Under the pieces are notes generated by a model. The model ran no database searches and was not told where the DNA came from. It saw only the letters and a list, made by a program, of their open reading frames with translations. Position numbers and translations under genes: made by a program. This document shows, in pieces, positions 9,485 through 18,512 of a DNA stretch of 49,282 nt (positions are counted from its first letter, which is position 1; each line of letters starts with the position of its first letter). Where the stretch lies: contig CAMHEN010000005.1 in the NCBI GenBank assembly GCA_946184165.1, positions 1 through 49,282 of the forward strand, written 5' to 3'. The DNA comes from an uncultured Clostridia bacterium (GTDB taxonomy: Bacteria; Bacillota; Clostridia; Oscillospirales; Oscillospiraceae).

Positions 9485-10557
9485 GCGCTCTCCCCCTTTC
9501 TGATGGCGACGCCGTTCTCCTTATCGAAGAAGTGCTTGCGGGCAAAGGCAATGTTGACGTTGTCGCCGTTCTTGAAATCGTACCAGCCGCGCAGCTTTGC
9601 GGAGACCTTTTCCCCGCCGCCGAGATGGCCGTGGACCAGCGTGTTCATGCCGAGGTTCTCGTTCGAGAAGACGTTCATGGCCACGTCGTCGCCCTGGATG
9701 ACATCCTCGGGGCGGACGCCGAGTTCGATCTCCTTGCCGGCATAGGGAAGGAGGATGCCCTTCTCTTCCTCGTTCAAAGCGGCGCGAAAGCCCTTGCCTT
9801 CCAGGTAGCCGTCACGGACGGTGGCCTCAAAGAAATTCATGGGAGGCAGGCCGATGAAGCTCGCGACAAAGCGGTTTGCGGGAGCGTCATAGAGCTCCAG
9901 TGGGGTGCCCACCTGCTGCACATGGCCCATGGACATGCAGACGATGCGGTCCGCGAGGGTCAGCGCCTCGGTCTGGTCGTGGGTGACGTAGAGCATGGTG
10001 GCCTGCAGTCTCTTGTGGAGAAGCAGGATCTCGCGTCTCGTGGCGCCGCGGAGCTTTGCGTCCAGGTTCGACAGCGGCTCGTCAAAGAGGAAGACCTTGG
10101 GGTTTCTGACGATGGAGCGCCCCATGGCCACGCGCTGGCGCTGGCCGCCGGAGAGCTGGGAGGGCTTCTTGTTGAGCTGGCTCGTGAGGCCCAGGATCTC
10201 AGCCGCCGCGAGAACCTTCTTGTGGATGACATTCGGGTTCTCCTTGCGCAGCGTGAGAGAAAAGGCCATGTTTTCATAGATGGTCATGTGGCCGTAGAGC
10301 GCGTAGCTCTGGAAGACCATGGCCATGTCACGGTCCTTCGCCGGGGTCTGGGTGATGTCCTTCCCGTCGAGGAGGAGATGGCCGGCGGAGATATCCTCAA
10401 GCCCCGCGATCATACGCAGGGTGGTGGACTTGCCGCAGCCGGAGGGGCCGACCAGGACGATCAGCTCGCCGTCCTTGACATCCAGGTTGAAGTCGAAGAC
10501 CGCCTGCACGTTGTTGTCATAGATCTTGTCTACATGCTGAACATTCAGTTGTGCCAT
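9481..10557 (-). CDS. second ABC transporter ATP-binding protein, UgpC/MsmK type
   Basis: MAQLNVQHVDKIYDNNVQAVFDFNLDVKDGELIVLVGPSGCGKSTTLRMIAGLED...LSGGQRQRVAMGRSIVRNPKVFLFDEPLSNLDAKLR; start reset to the ATG at 10557. Confidence 0.93.
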   Translation of the reverse strand: MAQLNVQHVDKIYDNNVQAVFDFNLDVKDGELIVLVGPSGCGKSTTLRMIAGLEDISAGHLLLDGKDITQTPAKDRDMAMVFQSYALYGHMTIYENMAFSLTLRKENPNVIHKKVLAAAEILGLTSQLNKKPSQLSGGQRQRVAMGRSIVRNPKVFLFDEPLSNLDAKLRGATRREILLLHKRLQATMLYVTHDQTEALTLADRIVCMSMGHVQQVGTPLELYDAPANRFVASFIGLPPMNFFEATVRDGYLEGKGFRAALNEEEKGILLPYAGKEIELGVRPEDVIQGDDVAMNVFSNENLGMNTLVHGHLGGGEKVSAKLRGWYDFKNGDNVNIAFARKHFFDKENGVAIRKGESA

Positions 10558-10573
10558 ACGTTCTTCCCCTCCT

Positions 10574-11059
10574 TTATGCAGCGAGGCCCAGGGATTTGAG
10601 ATGCGCGCTGAGCTGTCTGCTGCGTGTGATGCCGACATAGGCGCCCGCGAAGAGGCAGGCGGCGGAGATTGCGAGATACAAGACGCAGCGGACAAACTGC
10701 CCGGACTCCATGACCGTGACAGCCTGTTCCTGAATGGTGACCGCGGCAGTGTGGGCCTTCATCGGGTAGATGAAGATGCGCACGATCTGAATGACGCCGA
10801 GGATGACCATGACATAGGCGTAGGCCTGCTTGTAATTTTTGATGCCCTCGGAACAGAGGAAAGCGGCAAGCAGGAAAATCAGATTGTAGAGGATGGAGGC
10901 GCCGATGGTGATATTGTAATACCAGGAGCCCACATTGGATTCGTAAATGCTGATGAAGAAGAATACGTCAAAGAAGATGGCCAGCAGCGCAAGGCCAGAG
11001 GCCAGCGTATTCTTCGTATAGCGCATTCTGTCGAGCCGAATGCTCTTCTCGTCGTTCAT
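10574..11059 (-). CDS. uncharacterised membrane protein (~4 TM) inside the pectin ABC operon
   Basis: ORF with hydrophobic helices ALLAIFFDVFFFISIY, ILYNLIFLLAAFLCS, YVMVILGVIQIVRIF, CVLYLAISAACLFAGAYVG; start overlaps the upstream ORF stop (11056-11059). Confidence 0.75.
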   Translation of the reverse strand: MNDEKSIRLDRMRYTKNTLASGLALLAIFFDVFFFISIYESNVGSWYYNITIGASILYNLIFLLAAFLCSEGIKNYKQAYAYVMVILGVIQIVRIFIYPMKAHTAAVTIQEQAVTVMESGQFVRCVLYLAISAACLFAGAYVGITRSRQLSAHLKSLGLAA

Positions 11060-11646
11060 GCCGCTGCCCCCTTTCCGGCCGCGATCAGGGCCGCCTCTTC
11101 CTTCATGAGACGTATTTTCCAGACGGTGCAGGCCACAAGGCCGATGCAGACCAGCACGGAGAAGGCAAATACCGCATAGTGGATGTCAAACCAGAAGGTC
11201 GATTCCGAATAGGCGGTCTTCCAGAGATTGGCGTGTTTTCTCAGCGCCTCGAAGTCAACGCGCAAAAAGCGCTCCTTGTAAGCCTCAATATAACCGTGCG
11301 CTTCAAAGGCGACATAGAGATTCATCACCGTAAAAGCGCAGACGGAAAGATAGTTGCCGATGTAATACTTTCTGCGGATATGGGTGTTGGTGATAAACAG
11401 CAGGCACGCAAGCAGGAGCAGGATAATGGAATAGCGGAGCAGCAGCCCGTTAAACGCCTGCATGTTGTAATAGACAATGGAACCGGGGACGTCCGTCTGG
11501 GTGAGATCCGCGGGGTTTCGCATCGTCGAATACAGCGTGTCATACAAATCGGTCATGATGCCGAGCGAGTACAGGAAAATGACCACGCTCGAAGCGAGTG
11601 CCAGAAAGCAAAGGATCTTTTGCAGTGTCAACTGTTTCTTATACAT
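11056..11646 (-). CDS. uncharacterised membrane protein (~4 TM) inside the pectin ABC operon
   Basis: ILCFLALASSVVIFLYSLGI, LLLRYSIILLLLACLLFI, NYLSVCAFTVMNLYVAF, YAVFAFSVLVCIGLVACTVW; translationally overlapping with 10574-11059. Confidence 0.75.
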   Translation of the reverse strand: MYKKQLTLQKILCFLALASSVVIFLYSLGIMTDLYDTLYSTMRNPADLTQTDVPGSIVYYNMQAFNGLLLRYSIILLLLACLLFITNTHIRRKYYIGNYLSVCAFTVMNLYVAFEAHGYIEAYKERFLRVDFEALRKHANLWKTAYSESTFWFDIHYAVFAFSVLVCIGLVACTVWKIRLMKEEAALIAAGKGAAA

Positions 11647-11741
11647 GTTAGCCTCCCTGCCCGGAACGCGGGCACACAGGATATGCCTGCGTGCCGCGTT
11701 CCTGCGAATCTGCGTTCACGCCGTCACTGACGGAGTTTTGA

Positions 11742-13937
11742 TCAGCTCAGAGCGTTGTAGTAGCCAAGCAGACGGCCCCAGGCATCCTGCTTGAGCGTGA
11801 GGTACTGCGCACCGCCCCACTCGTCGGCGACCTTCGCGGCGGAGGCGTCAGCATTGCCCATGCCCTCCTCGGCATAGCCGGAGACGATCTGGTTGACGAA
11901 GAGGTTCTCGCCGCCCTTGTTCTGGGAGAATCTGCCGCTCGCGGTGAGCTGGGTGTAGGTGTTGATCATGTCGTTCTCAGCCTTGGTGTTGGGGAGAACG
12001 GTGGGCACAGACATGTACCAGGGGTTCTCGGTCACGGCGAGCTCGGGGTGCTTGAGGACGCCGAGGGCGATGGCGTTGGAGATTCTGCCGGCGCCTTCAC
12101 GGCCGACATCGGTGGTGCACTGGAATTCGAAGGCCTGGCTCTTCGCGAAGCTCAGCGTGGAGCCGAGGAACTGACGGGCGTAGTTGGTGTAGTTGCCGCT
12201 GGCCTTTTCCCACAGCTCTGCGCGGGTGGCGTCGGCGATCTCAGGCATCTCCTGCCCGTTGAACATGAAGGTTACATAGCTGCCGTCGGCATTGGTCTTG
12301 ATGAAGGCGTCGGGGCCGTAGCTCATGAGGATCATGCCCTTGGGAGAGTAAGCGAAGTCGATGAGCTTGAGAGCTGCGTTGAGCTTGTCGGGGTTGTCCT
12401 TCACGCCGGCAGCGGAGATGCCCCAGCCGTCGGTCTTGACGGAACGCCAGGACTCGGTGAAGCGCATGTAGTGGCCGCCCTCGGTGCCGTCCTGCCAGCA
12501 GGCGACAGGAACCATGACTGCCATGTACTTCTCGCCTTCATCGAAGACGTTCTGGGAGGGATCGTTGTACAGGGTCTGGGTCTGGTTGTAGTCGTAGTGC
12601 ATGAAGCCGGAGTCGTTCTCCAGGTACTGCTTGGTCTTGCCGTCGGCGGTGTTCATGAAGTTGACGGAGATGAGGCCTTCCTTGGCGATGGCGTTCATGC
12701 GCTCCATGGCCTTGTAGGACTCGGGATTCTGACGGGCGTCCTTCAGGCTGCCGTCCACATCGAAGTAGAGGTAATCCTGGCGGGACTCGAGGCCGCGGAT
12801 ACCGAAGAGGTGACCGGCAAAACGCATCATGTCGACGCGGCGCTGGTTGTTGTCGTCCTCACGGGAGAACAGGCCCTGGATGGTGTCGGTGCCGTTGAGA
12901 GTCTGGGGGTTCGCGACGACGCAGCGGAGGAGGGCGACGAGCTCGTCGGCATCCCACGCGGCGTTCTGGCCGATGAAGAGCTTGGAGCGCTCGGTGCCGT
13001 AGTAGCCGTTGTAAGCCTTGTCGATATACTCGCGCAGCATGTTGACAGCGGTCACGCCGTCGATGCTGCCCGCCTCGTTCATCTTGGCGATGATGTTGCC
13101 GGCGGCGTCATAGTCCTTGGTGACCTTCTCGACCGCGGAGCCGTCAGCCTTGACGACGTCGATCTCGATCTTGCCGGAGGTGGGCATATAGGGCTCGTAC
13201 ACGGGAGCAGCGGTCATGTTGCTCTTCTCGGCCTCGAAAGCGCCCTCGCCGTCGAGGAGCTTCTGAACCATGTCGGTGCGCATGAGGGGCATACGCTCGA
13301 TATCGTTCACGCCGTCAAAGTACGGGGAGAAGTAGATGGCGCCGGTGGTGGTGTTGCCTGTGATGGAGAGGCGGACGATGGGGTTGGACTCGAGATAAGC
13401 CTTGAAGTTCGGCATCTGGTCGAGGTAAGCGCCGATGTTCACGACGACGCCCTGCTCGCCGTACTCGGTGAGCTTGGCAGCGGTGCCGGAGACCATGTCC
13501 ACGTCACCCATGCGCTCTTTCCAGTAGTCGAATTCGTTGGCGGCGCTGTTGCCCTGATACTTGTCCTCGATCTTGATGCCGAGAACGTTCTCAACCTCGA
13601 CCCAGGTGGGCTTGAGGTCGCCGGCGTGGTAGGTCTTGCCGTCGGCGAGGGTGATGCCTTCGCCCGCAACTTCGGCGTCGAGGCTCAGGCCGGTCTTGGT
13701 GGAGTTGTAGCCGGTGGCCATGCGCAGCACGGTGCCGGGGGCATAGCTCAGCTCAGCGGGAGCGGCCTCTGCGGGAGCGGCTTCAGCGGGAGCGGCCTCT
13801 GCGGGAGCGGCGGGCGCCTCGGTGGCGGCCGGAGCCTGATACTGGTCAACGTCGATCTTCTTGCCGCAGCCGGAGAGCAGGCCCGCAAACAGAGCCAGCG
13901 TCAGAAGGACTGCGATCACAGTCTTGAAGTTTTTCAT
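11742..13937 (-). CDS. extracellular solute-binding lipoprotein of a CUT1 ABC transporter (731 aa)
   Basis: Lipobox LALFAGLLSGCGKK, Ala/Pro/Glu-rich linker AEAAPAEAAPAEAAPAE, then binding-protein body; directly upstream of two permease genes in operon order. Confidence 0.85.
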   Translation of the reverse strand: MKNFKTVIAVLLTLALFAGLLSGCGKKIDVDQYQAPAATEAPAAPAEAAPAEAAPAEAAPAELSYAPGTVLRMATGYNSTKTGLSLDAEVAGEGITLADGKTYHAGDLKPTWVEVENVLGIKIEDKYQGNSAANEFDYWKERMGDVDMVSGTAAKLTEYGEQGVVVNIGAYLDQMPNFKAYLESNPIVRLSITGNTTTGAIYFSPYFDGVNDIERMPLMRTDMVQKLLDGEGAFEAEKSNMTAAPVYEPYMPTSGKIEIDVVKADGSAVEKVTKDYDAAGNIIAKMNEAGSIDGVTAVNMLREYIDKAYNGYYGTERSKLFIGQNAAWDADELVALLRCVVANPQTLNGTDTIQGLFSREDDNNQRRVDMMRFAGHLFGIRGLESRQDYLYFDVDGSLKDARQNPESYKAMERMNAIAKEGLISVNFMNTADGKTKQYLENDSGFMHYDYNQTQTLYNDPSQNVFDEGEKYMAVMVPVACWQDGTEGGHYMRFTESWRSVKTDGWGISAAGVKDNPDKLNAALKLIDFAYSPKGMILMSYGPDAFIKTNADGSYVTFMFNGQEMPEIADATRAELWEKASGNYTNYARQFLGSTLSFAKSQAFEFQCTTDVGREGAGRISNAIALGVLKHPELAVTENPWYMSVPTVLPNTKAENDMINTYTQLTASGRFSQNKGGENLFVNQIVSGYAEEGMGNADASAAKVADEWGGAQYLTLKQDAWGRLLGYYNALS

Positions 13938-14002
13938 GGGTTTCCTCCTTAATAAATATTACAGGTTTATTTTTACCGGTCCATACCGGTCAGGTACTGA
14001 TT

Positions 14003-14893
14003 TTACTCCTTCACGCCGCCGACATTGGTGCCCTTGGCGAAGTATTTCTGGATGAAGGGGTAGATGATGAGGATGGGGACGATGGAGCAGACGATCAGCG
14101 CGTAGATGACGGAGTCGGAAGCGTAGGGCTGGTTCCAGCCGGCCATGGCCTCGGCGTCGGTGAACTCCTCGAGACGCAGACGGATGAAGACCTGCAGCGG
14201 ATGCTCGTTGGAGTTGGAGATCATCTGGCGCGCCCAGAAGTAGCCGTTCCAGCGGGAGATGCCGAAGAACAGGGCAACGGTCGCGATGGTGGATTTGCAC
14301 ATGGGGAGATAGACCTTTGTGAGCACCTGGAACTCACTCGCCCCGTCGACGATGGCCGCTTCCTCGATTTCACTCGGTACGCCCTCGAAGGCGTTTCTGA
14401 GGAGGATGATGTTCATGGCGGCCATGCCCATGGCGATGACGACGAGCCATTTGTCATCCGTGATGCCGATGGCGTTGAAGACCTTCTGCGTATCCAGATA
14501 ATTCAGATACTGCGGAACGATGCCGGCAGCAAACCACATGGTGAAGACGAGGAAGAAGTTGAAGAACTTGCGGAACAGCAGCCGCTTCTTGGACAGGGCG
14601 TAGGCGCCGAGGATGGAGTAGAACAGCGCCCAGACCGTGCCGTAGAAGGTGATGAAGAGGGTGTTCGAGTATGCGTTCCAGAACATGTTGTCGTTGAACA
14701 TGCGGCGGAAAGCGTCGAACTGGATATTCTTCGGGAAGAGGACGATCTCACCGTATTCCACGGCGGCACGGCCGCTGATGGCGGCGGAGATCGCGTAGAC
14801 GAAGGGATAGAGGCAGGCCAGCGCGAAGACCGTGAGCAGCGTGTAGCTGATGATCTTAAAGATCAGCTCGGAGACTTCAAGTTTTCTTTTCAT
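14003..14893 (-). CDS. carbohydrate ABC transporter permease (LplC/YtcP-like)
   Basis: ALACLYPFVYAISAAIS..., EAA-loop-like EGVPSEIEEAAIVDGASEFQVLTKVYLPM. Confidence 0.92.
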   Translation of the reverse strand: MKRKLEVSELIFKIISYTLLTVFALACLYPFVYAISAAISGRAAVEYGEIVLFPKNIQFDAFRRMFNDNMFWNAYSNTLFITFYGTVWALFYSILGAYALSKKRLLFRKFFNFFLVFTMWFAAGIVPQYLNYLDTQKVFNAIGITDDKWLVVIAMGMAAMNIILLRNAFEGVPSEIEEAAIVDGASEFQVLTKVYLPMCKSTIATVALFFGISRWNGYFWARQMISNSNEHPLQVFIRLRLEEFTDAEAMAGWNQPYASDSVIYALIVCSIVPILIIYPFIQKYFAKGTNVGGVKE

Positions 14894-14908
14894 CGCCGTC
14901 TCCCTCCT

Positions 14909-15964
14909 TTAGTAGAGCGAAACATCCGACGCCTTGCGCGCAATGGTGTTGGCGCCGATGACCAGCAGCATGCCGACCACGTTGTTCATCATTTCAGCCG
15001 CGGAGGCGATGCCCTTGGCAGCGCCGGCGAGACCGTAGCGCTGGGCAAAGGTGGACACCACGTCGGCCGTCACGTAAGTGTTGGTGTTATAAAGAAGAAG
15101 GACCTTCTCATAGCCGATGTTCAGCAGAGAACCGATACGGGTGATGAGCATGATGACGATGGTGGACAGGATGCTCGGCAGGACGACATAGCGCATCTGG
15201 GCCCACTTGCCGGCGCCGTCGATCTGGGCGGCTTCATAGCTTGTCGGGGAGATGGCGATGATCGCCGCGAAAAAGACGATGCTGTCATAGCCCGCGCTCT
15301 CCCAGATGCCGCTGATGATATAGATCGGACGGAAGAAGGCCGGGTTATTGAGCATGCCGGATTTCGCCACATCCTGGGAGATCCAGCCTATGTTCGCGAG
15401 GGCTTGCGCGAGAACGCCGTTTCCGGAGGTCGTGGAGCCCTGCTTGACCAGCATGACCACGAGAGAGGTCATAACGACAGTGGACATGAACTTCGGCAGG
15501 TAGGTCAGGACCTGGTAGACGCTTCTGGCGATGTTCGACTTGATCTCGTTGAAGAACAGGGCCAGGATGATGGGCATGGGAAAGCCGAAGCACAGGCCGT
15601 AGAAGCTGAGAATAAAGGTGTTGCGCATGGCGCGCCAGAACTCGGCGGACAGATCGTCCCCGCCGACGAGCAGACGCTTGAAGTACGAGAAGCCGGAGAA
15701 GAGCTGTTCGGAAACCGGCAGGACTTCGTCAGACACCTTGAAGCAGCCCAGCAGTTCGTACATGGGGAAGTAACGCCAGAACAGAAATACCAGGAGCATG
15801 GGGATCAACATGAGGTAGAGCCGCCAATCCTTGAGGATCGAACGTCCGACGTGCAGCCAATAGTGTTTTTCGACGTCGTCACGGACGGCCTGCTCCGGAC
15901 TCTCCCGATAGGAGCCCGAGGCTTCGTCGTAGATGAGAAAATCTGCTGCTTTTGATTTCATCAA
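14909..15964 (-). CDS. ABC transporter permease (LplB/YteP-like)
   Basis: LYLMLIPMLLVFLFWRYFPMY..., EAA-loop SYEAAQIDGAGKWAQMRYVVLPSILSTIVIMLI. Confidence 0.92.
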   Translation of the reverse strand: MMKSKAADFLIYDEASGSYRESPEQAVRDDVEKHYWLHVGRSILKDWRLYLMLIPMLLVFLFWRYFPMYELLGCFKVSDEVLPVSEQLFSGFSYFKRLLVGGDDLSAEFWRAMRNTFILSFYGLCFGFPMPIILALFFNEIKSNIARSVYQVLTYLPKFMSTVVMTSLVVMLVKQGSTTSGNGVLAQALANIGWISQDVAKSGMLNNPAFFRPIYIISGIWESAGYDSIVFFAAIIAISPTSYEAAQIDGAGKWAQMRYVVLPSILSTIVIMLITRIGSLLNIGYEKVLLLYNTNTYVTADVVSTFAQRYGLAGAAKGIASAAEMMNNVVGMLLVIGANTIARKASDVSLY

Positions 15965-16542
15965 AATCCTCCTTTTTCCTCTTCCGTCTTGTGAATGCGC
16001 AGAAGATAATGCTTTTGATTCTCAAAGATTCCGTCCAGCCTCCGGGCGATCCAGAGGATCAGACCCGTAAACAGGAGGGAAAGTGCATCCGTTGTAAAAA
16101 AGCCGAGGGCGTTTCGAAAGCTGCTGCCCAGCGCCACCGCCAGAAGGGCGCGGCCGAGCTGCATCAGAAGCAGGGTACCGAGACCGAAGCACACGGTCAA
16201 AAAACTGTCGAGGCGTATCCGCTCCCCACCCAGCCTGTTCAGGGGGAGAAGCATCGCGAGACTGAGGAGATTGCCCGCGCAGTATATGAGAAGCTGCCGG
16301 GCGCTGCCGCGGGAGGCGAGGCAGAACACCGCGCCGCCGAGACATGCATGGATTGCAGCCCAGGGGCCCCAGCGCATGAGCACAATGGCCGTGAGTGCCG
16401 CCGTGACCGACACGGTATAGAGCTGATCCGGATACCAGCGTGTGGCGGAGCGGACCAGCAGAAATTCCGACACGCACAGGATGACCGCGAACAGCGAAAG
16501 ATCAATGCCGCGATACTGCTGAAAACTGAGCTGTCGCTTCAT
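15961..16542 (-). CDS. uncharacterised ~6-TM membrane protein, first gene of the ABC operon; hydropathy reminiscent of ECF S-components
   Basis: MKRQLSFQQYRGIDLSLFAVILCVSEFLLVRSATRWYPDQLYTVSVTAALTAIVLMRWGPWAAIHACLGGAVFCLASRG...; 4-bp overlap with the permease start. Confidence 0.7.
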   Translation of the reverse strand: MKRQLSFQQYRGIDLSLFAVILCVSEFLLVRSATRWYPDQLYTVSVTAALTAIVLMRWGPWAAIHACLGGAVFCLASRGSARQLLIYCAGNLLSLAMLLPLNRLGGERIRLDSFLTVCFGLGTLLLMQLGRALLAVALGSSFRNALGFFTTDALSLLFTGLILWIARRLDGIFENQKHYLLRIHKTEEEKGGF

Positions 16543-16601
16543 GGTGTTCCTTTTCTTGTTTGTTTTTTTCGTATTATTTCCGTAACATTTTCTTCTTGAT
16601 G

Positions 16602-16630
16602 ATATAATAACAGTTTTACCACACAGTCAA
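16602..16630 (-). promoter_or_regulatory. sigma-70-type promoter for the minus-strand ABC/GH operon
   Basis: Minus strand TTGACT-17 bp-TTATAT (complement of AGTCAA 16625-16630 and ATATAA 16602-16607). Confidence 0.6.
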
Positions 16631-16685
16631 CATGTTCAAATCGGAGAACATGCATGTCAAAAACGGTGGCATCTGCGGAAACCCT

Positions 16686-16715
16686 TTGCCCTGCCGTTTT
16701 GCCCTATGTTATAAT
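16686..16715 (+). promoter_or_regulatory. sigma-70-type promoter for the pectinesterase gene
   Basis: TTGCCC (16686-16691) - 18 bp - TATAAT (16710-16715), upstream of ATG 16804. Confidence 0.6.
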
Positions 16716-16803
16716 TTCAGCCGAGACAAAATCCGACCGCGGCGCTCCTTGTTCGGCCGATCCTGTACATGGCAAAAACGGAGCCGCGAGAAAGAGGAAA
16801 ATC

Positions 16804-17661
16804 ATGCGGGAAATCCATGTCAGGCCGGGAGAGGATCTGCAGGCCGTCTTTGACCGGGCGGAGCCCGGCAGCGTCGTCCGTCTTGCGGCGGGCGTCTACC
16901 GCCAGAAGCTCATGCTGCAAACGCCGAAGCTCACGATCACCGGCGATGGGGCAGACAGGACCGTCCTCATCAACGGCGACTATGCCAGGAAGCTGGATGA
17001 ACAGGGCCGGGAGTACAACACCTTCAGGACCTGGACGCTCGCCGTCTGTGCGGACGATGTGACCATGCGCGGCCTGTCGGTTGTGAACGACGCCCTCGAG
17101 CCCGCCGAGAAGGGGCAGGAGGTAGCGCTGAGCGTGTACGGAGACCGGTTTTCCATGGAGGACTGCGTACTCCGTTCAACCCAGGACACGCTCTTTCTCG
17201 GCCCCCTGCCGGACGATCTGATCGTCCGCTATGACGGATTCCTGCCCGATGCGCTGCGTCAGGCCCGGCGCCTCACCCAGCGCTTCGAGCGCTGCCGGAT
17301 CGAGGGCTCGGTCGATTTCATTTTCGGCTGCGGAGAGGCTGCTTTTACCGACTGCGAGATCGTCTCCGTCTTTGACGGGAGAGGGATCGGCTTCGCGGCG
17401 GCGCCCGCCCATGAGCTGCGGCAGGAGGAGGGTTTTCTTTTCCGCGGCTGCCGCTTCACCGCCGGAGAGGGCGTTGCGGACGGGACCGTCTTTCTTGCGC
17501 GCCCCTGGCGGGACTACGGTCTCTGCCGCTTTGAACACTGCAGCTACGGCGCGCACATCAAAGCGGCAGGCTTTGATCCCTGGCGAGATTCCGGCAGGGA
17601 CCGCACAGCCAGGTTTTATGAGACCCCGGCCGTTCCCGGCAGAGTCGCCTGGGTGCGTTAA
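16804..17661 (+). CDS. pectinesterase (CE8 family), no signal peptide
   Basis: REIHVRPGEDLQAVFDRA..., TQDTLFLGPLPDD, RIEGSVDFIFGCGEAAFTDCEI, FLARPWRDYG are CE8 catalytic motifs. Confidence 0.92.
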   Translation: MREIHVRPGEDLQAVFDRAEPGSVVRLAAGVYRQKLMLQTPKLTITGDGADRTVLINGDYARKLDEQGREYNTFRTWTLAVCADDVTMRGLSVVNDALEPAEKGQEVALSVYGDRFSMEDCVLRSTQDTLFLGPLPDDLIVRYDGFLPDALRQARRLTQRFERCRIEGSVDFIFGCGEAAFTDCEIVSVFDGRGIGFAAAPAHELRQEEGFLFRGCRFTAGEGVADGTVFLARPWRDYGLCRFEHCSYGAHIKAAGFDPWRDSGRDRTARFYETPAVPGRVAWVR

Positions 17662-18512
17662 ATCTTCTGATACAGGTTTTCGAGAAACTCGCGGGACCGG
17701 ACGGCGTTTTCGTTTGTGGTGTTCTCCAGGCTCGCCTGGATGAACGGCTTTCTGGCTTTGAGGAAACGGAGTATCCCGGTATAGTCCATCTCTCCCGTTC
17801 CCGCCGCGACACTTACGAGCCTGCCGTCCGTACGCACAAAGTCCTTGAGATGGACCATGGCGATATAGTCGCAGAGCTTTTCCATGGCGTCGCCGAACAC
17901 GCGCTCCCGATCGTCCGCATTCTCCATGCAGAGGAGGTTCACAGGGTCGAAGATGATGCGCAGGCTGGGACTCTCCATCCCACGGATCACCTCGAGGGCG
18001 CGGTCGGCATTATAAACGATATGGTTCCACACAGGCTCGATGGCGAGGGTTGTGCCGCAGCGTTCCGCACATTCCAGCACCGGCTCCAGATTCCACATGA
18101 AGGTTCTGAGCGCCTCGCTGCCATGGGTGTTCGCATCGAGCTTATAGGCGGCGTTCGGCGCGCCGGTCTCGGTGCCGACCATGCCGATGCCCGCGAGAGA
18201 GGCCACGCGAAGACTCCCGAAATATCGGCTTTGAAACGCGTTGAGTTTCTCCCTGTCGGGATGGGCCAGATTCAGATAACAGCCGAGAACGGCCACGTCC
18301 AGCTCCTGCTCGTGAAAGACGCGGCGGATATAGGCTGCCAGTCCCTCCGTCAGTGCGGCATAGTCAAAGTCCACGCCTTTGATGCACTTGGAGAGGGCCA
18401 GGTGTACGCAGGTAAATCCCTCCGCATGTGCTTTGGCCGCCCGCGCTTCCAGGGTCTGCTCACTCTCCGCTTCGTTTGCGTTGACATCGTGAAGGCGAAT
18501 TCCCAGCTGCAT
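17658..18512 (-). CDS. sugar phosphate isomerase/epimerase, TIM barrel (AP endonuclease 2 superfamily)
   Basis: MQLGIRLHDVNANEAESEQTLEARAAKAHAEGFTCVHLALSK... IIFDPVNLL... AMVHLKDF; true start likely the ATG at 18512. Confidence 0.82.
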   Translation of the reverse strand: MQLGIRLHDVNANEAESEQTLEARAAKAHAEGFTCVHLALSKCIKGVDFDYAALTEGLAAYIRRVFHEQELDVAVLGCYLNLAHPDREKLNAFQSRYFGSLRVASLAGIGMVGTETGAPNAAYKLDANTHGSEALRTFMWNLEPVLECAERCGTTLAIEPVWNHIVYNADRALEVIRGMESPSLRIIFDPVNLLCMENADDRERVFGDAMEKLCDYIAMVHLKDFVRTDGRLVSVAAGTGEMDYTGILRFLKARKPFIQASLENTTNENAVRSREFLENLYQKI

